From NCBI GenBank assembly GCA_965200375.1, contig OZ241353.1, positions 1,116,001 through 1,180,000 on the forward strand: a stretch of 64,000 bases of DNA, in the 5' to 3' direction. Both the position numbers and the translations under genes were made by a program. Origin of the DNA: VXYL01 sp965200375 (GTDB taxonomy: Bacteria; Pseudomonadota; Gammaproteobacteria; Pseudomonadales; Azotimanducaceae). The notes below the pieces were generated by a model, which saw only the letters and a program-made list of their open reading frames with translations, did no database searches and was not told the origin of the DNA. Below, in pieces: positions 25,314 through 33,500 of this stretch; within the stretch, counting starts at the first letter, position 1, and every line of letters starts with the position of its first letter.

Positions 25314-26069
25314 TTACTGCGAATCCGGTGGGTCTGCGGCGCCACTGTCCGGTTCCGTCGACTCCCCTGGTCGCTTGGTGGCTTCCTGCCGTTCGAAGCC
25401 CAACACTTCCCGATAGTGGGGACCGGTGGAGAACCAGCCACTGAACGTGCATTTGGGCACGGCGCCAGCGGGGGGCAGCCCGCGGTGCTCCAAGCCCCGG
25501 GCGATGCGAAACAGCACCGCGTCGCCGAACTCCGGCACCACGCGAGTCGTCCCCGCCGACTGTCTGCGTCGAATCTCGAGCCCGCCGGCGGCGGTCGGAT
25601 CCGGCTCGAGATTCACGCTGAGGCCTACTTGGCGACCGCCGTTGACGTCCCCGTGCCAGGAATCGAAGTGATGGTCCCCGGGCATCATCTTGAAGCAGCG
25701 GCCGATCACGAAGCTGCTGACGCGGCCGTCGCCCGCGTCCTTGCGGGGCGGAAAGCTGTCGGCCCGACAGTCCACAAGCTCCTGGATGGAGGGGAACAGA
25801 ACCGGATTGTTCAGCAGCAGGCGAAACAGACTCGGTATGGGCGTGTGCGGCGCCAACGCCACCTCCCGGGCGAACACGGTGCCGTCGCGTTCCTTGTCTT
25901 CCCGTTCCTTGAACTCGCCCTGAGCCAACCACCGGAGGATGCGCTGAAGCAGGCTGCCTTCGACGAACTGCGGCAGCAGTACGCAGTGGCGCTCGGCGAA
26001 AACTCGGCTGGCGGCCTCCCAAGCGGCGTCTCGCTCGAACACGGGGCCACGATGGGTCAGCTGGATCAT
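25314..26069 (-). CDS. 2-oxoglutarate/Fe(II)-dependent dioxygenase-like protein
   Basis: 251 residues. The double-stranded beta-helix iron triad can be placed: HFDSWHGDVNGGRQVGLSVN supplies the H-x-D pair (HGD) and GDAVLFRIARGLEHRG the distal His, about 60 residues later, spacing usual for prolyl-4-hydroxylase-type enzymes. CTFSGWF may mark the final strand; a 2OG-binding basic residue cannot be fixed. The C-terminal tail (residues about 230-251) is polar and low-complexity. It is convergent with the TPP-enzyme gene. The substrate is not predictable. Confidence 0.62.
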   Translation of the reverse strand: MIQLTHRGPVFERDAAWEAASRVFAERHCVLLPQFVEGSLLQRILRWLAQGEFKEREDKERDGTVFAREVALAPHTPIPSLFRLLLNNPVLFPSIQELVDCRADSFPPRKDAGDGRVSSFVIGRCFKMMPGDHHFDSWHGDVNGGRQVGLSVNLEPDPTAAGGLEIRRRQSAGTTRVVPEFGDAVLFRIARGLEHRGLPPAGAVPKCTFSGWFSTGPHYREVLGFERQEATKRPGESTEPDSGAADPPDSQ

Positions 26070-26190
26070 CTACTGTCTTCCACCCAGCCGTACTGCCCAT
26101 GCGCACCGACCGCCGCGGTCGCGCACTCTAGCACACCATGCTCCATACCGAGGTCGGCGCCCTGCAAGCCGCGGTCGGTTCGTCGGCGCG

Positions 26191-27183
26191 TCAACCGACC
26201 ATCGTCGCGGCGCGGGAGACGAACCAGTACGCGGCTACGCTGCCGCTCGCCCACAGCGGCGCCAGCACCAGCCACCGGGGTGGCCGCAGCCCGAGGCGGC
26301 CCACCGTCCACGCCACGGCGAGGCCAGCGAAGACCACTGCCAGCTGGCCGACTTCGACCCCCAGGTTGAACAGCAGCAGCGCCAGCAGCAGGTTCTCCTT
26401 CGGCAGGCCGATGTCCGCCAGGGCGCCAGCGAAGCCGAAGCCGTGCAGCAGACCGAAAGCGAAGGCCACCACCCAGGTGTGGCGAGCGGTGATCGTGTCC
26501 GGCCGGTCGCGCAGCCTCTCCACGGCCAGGAACACGATCGACAGGGCGATGACCGCCTCCACGGGCGCTTGCGGCAGCCGCACGACGTCCAGCGCCGAGA
26601 GGCCGAGGGTGACGCTGTGCGCCGCTGTGAAGGCTGTGACGGCCTTGGCCAGCGGCACCAGCCGGTGCAGAAAGAACAGCAGCGACAGCACGAACAGGAT
26701 GTGGTCGATGCCGAACAGCAGGTGCGTGACGCCGAGACGGAGATAGCCGGCGGCTGCGCCCTCGCCCCGGGCGCCGAGCGTCAGCGACGGTTGTTCCGGC
26801 GTCAGCACAGTGGCGGTGCGCCTGCCGTCGGCGAAGGCGATGTGCAGCACGACGTCCGTGATGGTGGTCGCAAGGCCCTCCACCGCCACCTCGCCGCTCC
26901 GCAATCCGTCCGGACAGACGAGTTCGGAATGCTGCACGAGCGCATCGCCGGTCACCGTGTCCACGGCGGTGGCGGCTTGGGAACAGGATCGGGGAAACAC
27001 CGGCAGGAGCGGCAGCCGGCGGCCCCCCGTCAGCGGCGTCTTCCAGACCACGGCGTAGCGCTCCTCGGGTTCGAGCGCCCCCGGCTGGGCGTCCAGGCGC
27101 AGGTAGGCGGGCCTCACTTCGTGCGCCGCCGCCGGCGACGCCCAGCACGCCGCCAGCAGCGCCGCAACCGACCAGTGCCGCAT
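26191..27183 (-). CDS. HupE/UreJ-like membrane protein
   Basis: 330 residues. The signal peptide (VAALLAACWASPAAAHEVRP) is followed by an extracytoplasmic beta-rich segment to about residue 145, then six or so membrane helices in which HupE/UreJ_2 motifs occur: LGVTHLLFGIDHILFVL, AFTAAHSVTLGLSAL, FGLLHGFGFAGAL and LLFNLGVEVGQ. The conserved His residues suggest transition-metal (nickel/cobalt-type) transport or sensing. The ATG overlaps the upstream ppiC-type gene stop by one base, so the two proteins are likely made together. Confidence 0.76.
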   Translation of the reverse strand: MRHWSVAALLAACWASPAAAHEVRPAYLRLDAQPGALEPEERYAVVWKTPLTGGRRLPLLPVFPRSCSQAATAVDTVTGDALVQHSELVCPDGLRSGEVAVEGLATTITDVVLHIAFADGRRTATVLTPEQPSLTLGARGEGAAAGYLRLGVTHLLFGIDHILFVLSLLFFLHRLVPLAKAVTAFTAAHSVTLGLSALDVVRLPQAPVEAVIALSIVFLAVERLRDRPDTITARHTWVVAFAFGLLHGFGFAGALADIGLPKENLLLALLLFNLGVEVGQLAVVFAGLAVAWTVGRLGLRPPRWLVLAPLWASGSVAAYWFVSRAATMVG

Positions 27184-28067
27184 CAACCGCCTGGCAGGGC
27201 GACGGGGGCGGACTGGTCCGGCTCGGGGCCGCCGGCATCGCCGGCGACGACGACGGTGTATTGCGCTCGCAGATCCTCGAAGTAGGCGCGGTTGGCCTCG
27301 GCGCGGCGCTCGGCGTCGTAGTCCGCAGCCACGCGCTTGGCAACTGCTTCGTAGCCGGGCGCGGCGGCCGGCGTCTTCGCGTCCACCCGTACCAGGTGGG
27401 CGCCGTAGGCGGATGCCACCGGACCGCGCCAGGCGGCATCCGCTGGCATCGCCAGCACGGCGTCCGCGAAAGCGTCGCCGAAGTCCCGGCGCACGCGCAC
27501 CGTGCTGGCGTGGGCATAGGTGCGGCCCAGCAGAAACGGATCGCCGGTGGTGCGCCAGGCATCCGGCGCTAGGGCCGCAAGCGCCGCCGCGGCATCCGCG
27601 CTGGGCGCTTGGCGCTGATCGGGGCCGAAGTAGATGTGCGAGAACGAGACCACGCCAAGGGTTGCGTAGCGGTGCCGATTGGCAAGGAAGTAGTCGCGTA
27701 GGGCGGCTTCCTCCGGCGGCGCCAGGGCGGCGATGTCCTCGGTCAGGAAGGTGAGCTTCTGCGCCAGGCGGCGGCGCACGATCACGTCCTCCTGGTCCAG
27801 GCCGAGCCGCCGGGCTTCCCGTACCAGAATTTCTTCGCGCACGTGGTCCGCCACCAGCGAGCGCTGTTCCGCGTCCGTGGGCGGGCGGCCGGCCTGGGCT
27901 TCCCAGAGCTGCGCCATCTGCGTCAGCTGCGCCTCGGTGAGGACGATGGACCGGGAGTCGTCCCGCTCCAAGGCGACGTCCACGGCGAATATCCCAGCGC
28001 CGATGGCGAGGAACGCGAACAACGGGTCGCGCAGCCATCGGAGACGGCGAGGGAGGGTTTGCCGCAC
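27183..28067 (-). CDS. PpiC-type peptidyl-prolyl cis-trans isomerase
   Basis: 294 residues. It begins with a membrane anchor or uncleaved signal (DPLFAFLAIGAGIFAVDVAL), then a SurA/PpiD-like helical region (VREEILVREARRLGLDQED, RRRLAQKLTFL). The parvulin domain is divergent: VSFSHIYFG and GPVASAYGAHLVRVDAKTPA correspond to its first and last strands. It lies one base from a HupE-like gene; this pairing recurs in bacteria, suggesting it assists folding of the partner's extracytoplasmic region (inference). The 3' tail is Gly/Pro/Ala-rich. Confidence 0.8.
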   Translation of the reverse strand: MRQTLPRRLRWLRDPLFAFLAIGAGIFAVDVALERDDSRSIVLTEAQLTQMAQLWEAQAGRPPTDAEQRSLVADHVREEILVREARRLGLDQEDVIVRRRLAQKLTFLTEDIAALAPPEEAALRDYFLANRHRYATLGVVSFSHIYFGPDQRQAPSADAAAALAALAPDAWRTTGDPFLLGRTYAHASTVRVRRDFGDAFADAVLAMPADAAWRGPVASAYGAHLVRVDAKTPAAAPGYEAVAKRVAADYDAERRAEANRAYFEDLRAQYTVVVAGDAGGPEPDQSAPVALPGG

Positions 28068-28102
28068 AGGTTGGGTCCTTGGAGAAATCGAGCGACGGCG
28101 CC

Positions 28103-29578
28103 CTACGGCAAGGCCGTGGCGCCCGTCAACGCCCGGTCCATCTCCCGGGCGGCTTCCCTGCCCTCGTTGATGGCGCGCACCACCAGGGACTGGCCGCTGC
28201 GGCAGTCGCCGGCGGCGAACACCTTGGGATGGCTGGTGCGATAGCTGCCCTTCTGCGCCTTGTAGTTCGAGCGGGCGTCCAGCTCCAGGCCGAGGGGCTC
28301 GCTGACGCCCTGCTCCGGGCCGCGAAAGCCCATCGCCAGCAGCACCAGGTCCGCCTCCCAGACCTTCTCGGAACCTTCCACCTTGGAGAAGCGGCCGTCC
28401 ACCACCTCGAAATCCGCCGCCAGAAGCGAGCCGAGCTGGCCGTCGCCGTTGCCGCGAAACTCCACCGCCGAGGTGCGGAACACCCTCGGGTCCCGGTTGA
28501 ACTTCGCCGCGGCTTCCTCGTGGCCGTAGTCCACGCGGTGGATGAACGGCCAGGTGGGCCAGGGGTTGTCGGCGGCGCGTTCGGGGACGGGCTCGGGGAC
28601 GATCTCGAAGTTGGTCAGCGTCTTGCAGCCGTGGCGCATGGCGGTGCCGATGCAGTCCGTGCCGGTGTCACCGCCGCCGATGACGACGACGTTCTTGCCC
28701 TTGGCGTCGATGAAGGCGCCGTCTGCGTGGTTGCTGTCGAGCAGGCTCTTGGTGTTCGCGCCAAGGAACTCCATGGCGAAATGCACGCCGTCGAGGTCCC
28801 GGCCAGGAATCGGCAGATTGTTGGGCACGGTGGCGCCGGTGGCGAGCAGCAGGGCGTCCACCGCGTTCGCCAGGTCCGCGACCGGGATGGCGCCGTCGCC
28901 GCCGCCGACGTTGGCGTTGACGCGGAACTCGACGCCCTCCTCCCGCAGCAGGTCGACGCGGCGCTGCACGATGCCCTTGTCCAGCTTCATGTTGGGGATG
29001 CCGTACATCAACAGGCCGCCGATGCGGTCCGCCCGTTCGTACACCGTCACCGCATGGCCAGCCTTGTTGAGCTGTGCGGCGGCGGCGAGGCCGGCCGGGC
29101 CGGAACCCACCACCGCCACCTGCTTGCCGGAGCGGTGCGCGGGCGGCTCGGGCACCACCCAGCCTTCCTCGAACCCCCGGTCGATGATGGCCATCTCGAT
29201 GTTCTTGATGGTCACCGCCGGATCGGTGATGCCGAGCACGCAGGAGCCTTCGCAGGGCGCCGGGCAGACGCGGCCGGTGAACTCCGGGAAATTGTTGGTC
29301 TTGTGCAGGCGGTCCAAGGCGTCGCGCCAGTGGCCGCGATAGACCAGATCGTTCCACTCCGGAATCAGATTGTGGATCGGGCAGCCGCTGCGCCCATGCG
29401 CCATGTCCGGCGACTGGCAGAACGGCACCCCGCAGTCCATGCAGCGGGAAGCCTGGGTGGTCAGGCGTTGGGCATCGTGCTCGGTGTAGATCTCCCGGAA
29501 GTCCGCAATGCGCGTGGCGGCATTGCGGTACGGCGCTGCGTCGCGCTCGTGTTCCTTGAATCCGGTTGGCTTACCCAC
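28103..29578 (-). CDS. gltD: Glutamate synthase (NADPH) small subunit GltD
   Basis: 491 residues. GltD feeds electrons from NADPH through FAD and two [4Fe-4S] clusters to GltB. Seen in order: the conserved start GKPTGFKEHERD, cluster cysteines in RCMDCGVPFCQ, GCPIHN and VCPAPCEGSCV, the FAD Rossmann motif VAVVGSGPAGLAAA, RIGGLLMYGIPNMKLDK, the NADPH site VVVIGGGDTGTDCIG, and the C-terminal FAD motif KVFAAGDCRSGQSLVV. The start is a GTG lying inside the last 8 bases of the inserted nuclease-like gene, so gltD translation probably depends on that gene's ribosome traffic. It is complete and apparently functional. Confidence 0.96.
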   Translation of the reverse strand: MGKPTGFKEHERDAAPYRNAATRIADFREIYTEHDAQRLTTQASRCMDCGVPFCQSPDMAHGRSGCPIHNLIPEWNDLVYRGHWRDALDRLHKTNNFPEFTGRVCPAPCEGSCVLGITDPAVTIKNIEMAIIDRGFEEGWVVPEPPAHRSGKQVAVVGSGPAGLAAAAQLNKAGHAVTVYERADRIGGLLMYGIPNMKLDKGIVQRRVDLLREEGVEFRVNANVGGGDGAIPVADLANAVDALLLATGATVPNNLPIPGRDLDGVHFAMEFLGANTKSLLDSNHADGAFIDAKGKNVVVIGGGDTGTDCIGTAMRHGCKTLTNFEIVPEPVPERAADNPWPTWPFIHRVDYGHEEAAAKFNRDPRVFRTSAVEFRGNGDGQLGSLLAADFEVVDGRFSKVEGSEKVWEADLVLLAMGFRGPEQGVSEPLGLELDARSNYKAQKGSYRTSHPKVFAAGDCRSGQSLVVRAINEGREAAREMDRALTGATALP

Positions 29579-30563
29579 TGGCTGCTCTCAGTTCGTTCAA
29601 CTCGCGCCTCATGGAAGCAGGAAGTCTGTAGACGCGAACATCCAGCTTTTTCGCGAGGGCACTGACGTTCTCCGACGGCTTGCTCTCGACCACAAGCAAC
29701 GACTTCGCGCGCCTGCCAGAATTCTTGACTTTCTCCACAGCCTTCCCGACGGCGGCGTACTTGATGCACTGGTAGATTCCTCGCGTCACGTCCGGGTCCT
29801 TCGAGATGTGCGACTTCACCTCAATGTGCCAGATGTTCTCCTTGTTCCAAGCGGTGACGTCCACCTTGTCGCCGCTCTTGAGCGGGTATTCCATCTGGCG
29901 CTTCTTCACCTTAGCGTTACATACCTTCTCTGCCACCTTGTGGACATGTTCCTTCAAGGTTCTGTGCATCCGCCCCTCACCCCTGCCGCCAAACTCCGCA
30001 GGGTTCTCCTTGGCGTCGTTGCGAGCATCGTCGACCGACTCGGGGAAGTGTTTGCGTATAAGCTCCTGACCGCGAGGAGTGGCATACAGCTTGCCGTCTT
30101 TTCGACGTTCTAGGAATTTAGAGGATTGCAACCACCCCCTACGCCTTTGGACTTCATTTTTTAGATCGCCAGTCACTCCGCACTTCCTACCAAGCTTGTG
30201 CAGCTGTTTCTCCGTTTTCCCATCGCGAACATCCCTCAGCATCTCCAAGACGTAGACCACGTTTTTATTGATGATCTCGACTACTCCACGATCCCGGTTC
30301 TTCCCGTTCGGAAACATGCATTCGATGCGGCCGCCACGCGTCTCCAAAAGACCAGATCTAAAGAGCGAATCTATGTACGGCTTACTTACATTGGACGTGG
30401 TCCGGTACTGGTTTCTGTACCAAGACTTGAGATCCTCCACAGTCAAGGTCGGCGTCGAGTCAACATGTTGCCGGATGACCTCGAGCGTCTTAATGTGGCC
30501 ATTGTTGCCACCGTGCAACGGTTGTATGGACGGCCGGCGCCTCGGACTCTGTGCCTTGGTCAT
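29571..30563 (-). CDS. Putative PD-(D/E)XK nuclease with N-terminal winged-helix-like region, inserted between gltB and gltD
   Basis: 330 residues. Residues about 22-170 hold two helix-turn-helix-like segments (HIKTLEVIRQHVDST and ELKSWY-type first; QELIRKHF ends the second). The C-terminal part has the nuclease-like signature: an acidic residue in GEGRMHRTLKEHV, Asp in SGDKVDVTAW, then IWHIEVKSHISK (E-x-K), followed by RGIYQCIKYAAV, where related folds carry a Q-x-x-x-Y helix. Base composition is visibly lower in GC than gltB and gltD. The ATG at 30563 has AGGGGAG about 7 nt upstream; a GTG at 30584 overlapping the gltB stop is the alternative. A restriction or defence role is inferred. It does not match a specific named family that I recognise. 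Confidence 0.68.
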   Translation of the reverse strand: MTKAQSPRRRPSIQPLHGGNNGHIKTLEVIRQHVDSTPTLTVEDLKSWYRNQYRTTSNVSKPYIDSLFRSGLLETRGGRIECMFPNGKNRDRGVVEIINKNVVYVLEMLRDVRDGKTEKQLHKLGRKCGVTGDLKNEVQRRRGWLQSSKFLERRKDGKLYATPRGQELIRKHFPESVDDARNDAKENPAEFGGRGEGRMHRTLKEHVHKVAEKVCNAKVKKRQMEYPLKSGDKVDVTAWNKENIWHIEVKSHISKDPDVTRGIYQCIKYAAVGKAVEKVKNSGRRAKSLLVVESKPSENVSALAKKLDVRVYRLPASMRRELNELRAASG

Positions 30564-30576
30564 CAATCTCCCCTTG

Positions 30577-33500
30577 TCAACCACCGCTTGCTGCCTGTTC
30601 TAGAACGTCGTCTACTGTACGCTCAGCTAATCCTCGCTTTTCGAGGACGCGCTTGTAGTCCCGGGGCATCACTTTCACGAACCGGGCCTTGGCCGCTTGC
30701 CAATCGGTCAGAATCCGTTGCGCCACCGTGGAGCGGGTGTGTTGCCAGTGCTTTTCGACGAGCGCTCGGAGCTCTCGCTCGTCTTCCTCGGCCACCAGCG
30801 GTTCCAAGTCCACCAGGCCCATGTTGCAGCGTTCGGCGAAACCGCCGTCTTCGTCGAGCACGTAGGCGATGCCGCCGCTCATGCCGGCGGCGAAGTTGCG
30901 GCCGGTGGGGCCGAGGACCGCCACCCGGCCGCCGGTCATGTATTCGCAGCCGTGGTCGCCGACGCCTTCCACCACCGCGTGGGCGCCGCTGTTGCGGACG
31001 CAGAAGCGCTCGGCGGCGATGCCGCGGAAGAAGCACTCGCCGGAGGTGGCGCCGTAGAGCACCACGTTGCCAACGAGAATCTGCTCCTCCGCTTGGAACT
31101 TGCTCTTCTTCGGCGGATAGATGATCAGCCGACCGCCGGAGAGGCCCTTGCCCACGTAGTCGTTGGCGTCGCCCTCCACTTCCAAGGTGACGCCCTTGGC
31201 GAGCCAGGCGCCGAAGCTCTGGCCGGCGCTGCCGGCGAACTTGAAGTGGATGGCGCCGTCGGCAAGCATCTGCGGGCCCACTCGATTGACGATGTGGTTC
31301 GAGAGCATGCCGCCGACCACGCGGTTGACGTTCACGATGGGCAGTTCGCAGTACACCGCTTGGCCCCGTTCGATGGCCGGTTCCGCCAGTTCGATCAGCC
31401 GGTTGTCCAAGGCGTTCGCCAAGCCGTGGTCCTGATCGTGAACGCAATAGACGCCCAGGCAGTTCTCCGGTTCGGGGGCTTTCGCCAGCACCGCGGAAAA
31501 GTCCAGTCCCTTGGCCTTCCAGTGCGAGACCGCGGCTTCGGCCTGCAGCGCATCCGCCCGGCCGATCATCTCGTTCACGGTGCGAAAGCCGAGCCGGGCC
31601 ATGATCAGGCGCAGTTCCTTCGCCACCATGAAGAAGTAGTTGACGACGTGCTCCGGCGCGCCGGCGAACTTCGCCCGCAGTTGCGGGTCCTGGGTGGCGA
31701 TGCCCACCGGGCAGGTGTTCAGGTGGCACTTGCGCATCATGATGCAGCCCAAGGCCACCAGCGGCGCGGTGGCGAAGCCGAACTCCTCGGCGCCGAGCAG
31801 GGCGGCGATGGCCACGTCGCGGCCGGTCTTCAGCTGGCCGTCGGTTTGCAGCACCACCCGGGAGCGCAGGTTGTTCATCACCAGCGTCTGATGCGTCTCG
31901 GCGATGCCGAGTTCCCAAGGCACGCCGGCGTGCTTGATGGAAGTGAGCGGCGAAGCGCCGGTGCCGCCGCTGTCGCCGGCGATCACCAGGTGGTCCGTGC
32001 GCGCCTTCACCACCCCGGCGGCGACGGTGCCGACGCCGATGGCGGCGCCCAGCTTGACGCTGATGCGCGCCTCGGGATTGCCGTTCTTCAAGTCGTGGAT
32101 GAGCTGGGCGATGTCTTCGATGGAATAGATGTCGTGGTGCGGCGGCGGGCTGATGAGGCCCACGCCCGGCGTGGAGTGGCGGATGGAGGCGATGGTGTCG
32201 TCCACCTTGCGGCCAGGCAGTTCGCCGCCTTCGCCGGGCTTGGCGCCTTGGACGATCTTGATTTGCAGTTCGTCGGCATTGGCCAAGTAGTTGACGGTGA
32301 CGCCGAAGCGCCCGCTGGCCACCTGCTTGATGGCGGAACGCTTGGAATCGCCGTTGGGCAGCGGCTTGAACCGCTCCGCATCTTCGCCGCCCTCGCCGGT
32401 GTTGGACTTGCCGCCGATGCGGTTCATGGCAACCGCCAGGCCCTCGTGGGCCTCCTTGGAAATCGAACCGAAGCTCATCGCGCCGGTGGCGAAGCGGCGC
32501 ACGATCTCGCGCTCGCTCTCCACTTCCTCAAGTGCAACAGGGCCGCCGTTCGCGCTTTCGTCGAACTGCAGCAGGCCGCGCAGCGTCGCATGTCGCGTGC
32601 AGGCATCGTTGGCCTGCTCGGCGAAGCGCCAGTAGGCGTCTTCGTCGTTGCCCCGCGCCGCCACCTGCAGATTGGCGATGGACTCCGGATCCCACATGTG
32701 CGTGTCGCCGTGGCGGCGCCAGTGGAAGTCGCCCGGGTTCGGCAGCACCGGCAGGGAAACCACGCCCGGCGGCGGATAGCCGATGGCATGGCGGCGCTGC
32801 ATCTCTTCGGCCAGCACGTCGAAGCCGACGCCCTGCACGCGGCTGGCGGTGCCGGCGAAGCAGCGCTGCACGACGTCCTGGGCCAGGCCGACGGCCTCGA
32901 AGATCTGCGCCCCCTTGTAGGATTGCAGCGTCGAGATGCCCATCTTGGCCATCACCTTCAGCATGCCCTTGCCGACGCCCTTGCGGTAGGCATCCACCAC
33001 GTCCGCATCGGTTTCGACGTGGGCGGCGTCCGCCAGATAGCCGTTGCGCCGCGCGTCCCACAGCGCCTCGAAGGCCAGATAGGGATTGACGGCGTCGGCG
33101 CCGAATCCCACCAGCAGGCAGTGGTGATGCACTTCCCGCGCTTCGCCGGTTTCCAGCACCAGGCCGACGCGGGTGCGGCTGGCGGTTCGCACCAGGTGGT
33201 GATGCACGGCGCCGGTGGCGGCCAGGGCGCTGATCGGCACGCGGTGCGCGCCGACGTTGCGGTCCGAGAGCACCAGCAGGTGAATGCCGTCGGCAATGGC
33301 TTCGCTGGCTTCGGCGCAGATGCGATCGAGGGCGGCGAGCAGGCCGTCGCGCCCGGAACCCCGCTCGAAGGTGATGTCGAGGGTGCGCGACTTCCAGCCC
33401 CGGTGGTTCATCGCCTGGATGGCGGCCAGTTCGTCGTTGGAAAGGATGGGATGGGGGACGTGCAGGCGATGCGCGTGGCGCTCGGAGACATCCAGCAGGT

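Noticed and set aside
30584..30584. GTG at 30584 as the start of the nuclease-like gene
   Set aside because: It overlaps the gltB stop but lacks an RBS as good as AGGGGAG ahead of the ATG at 30563.
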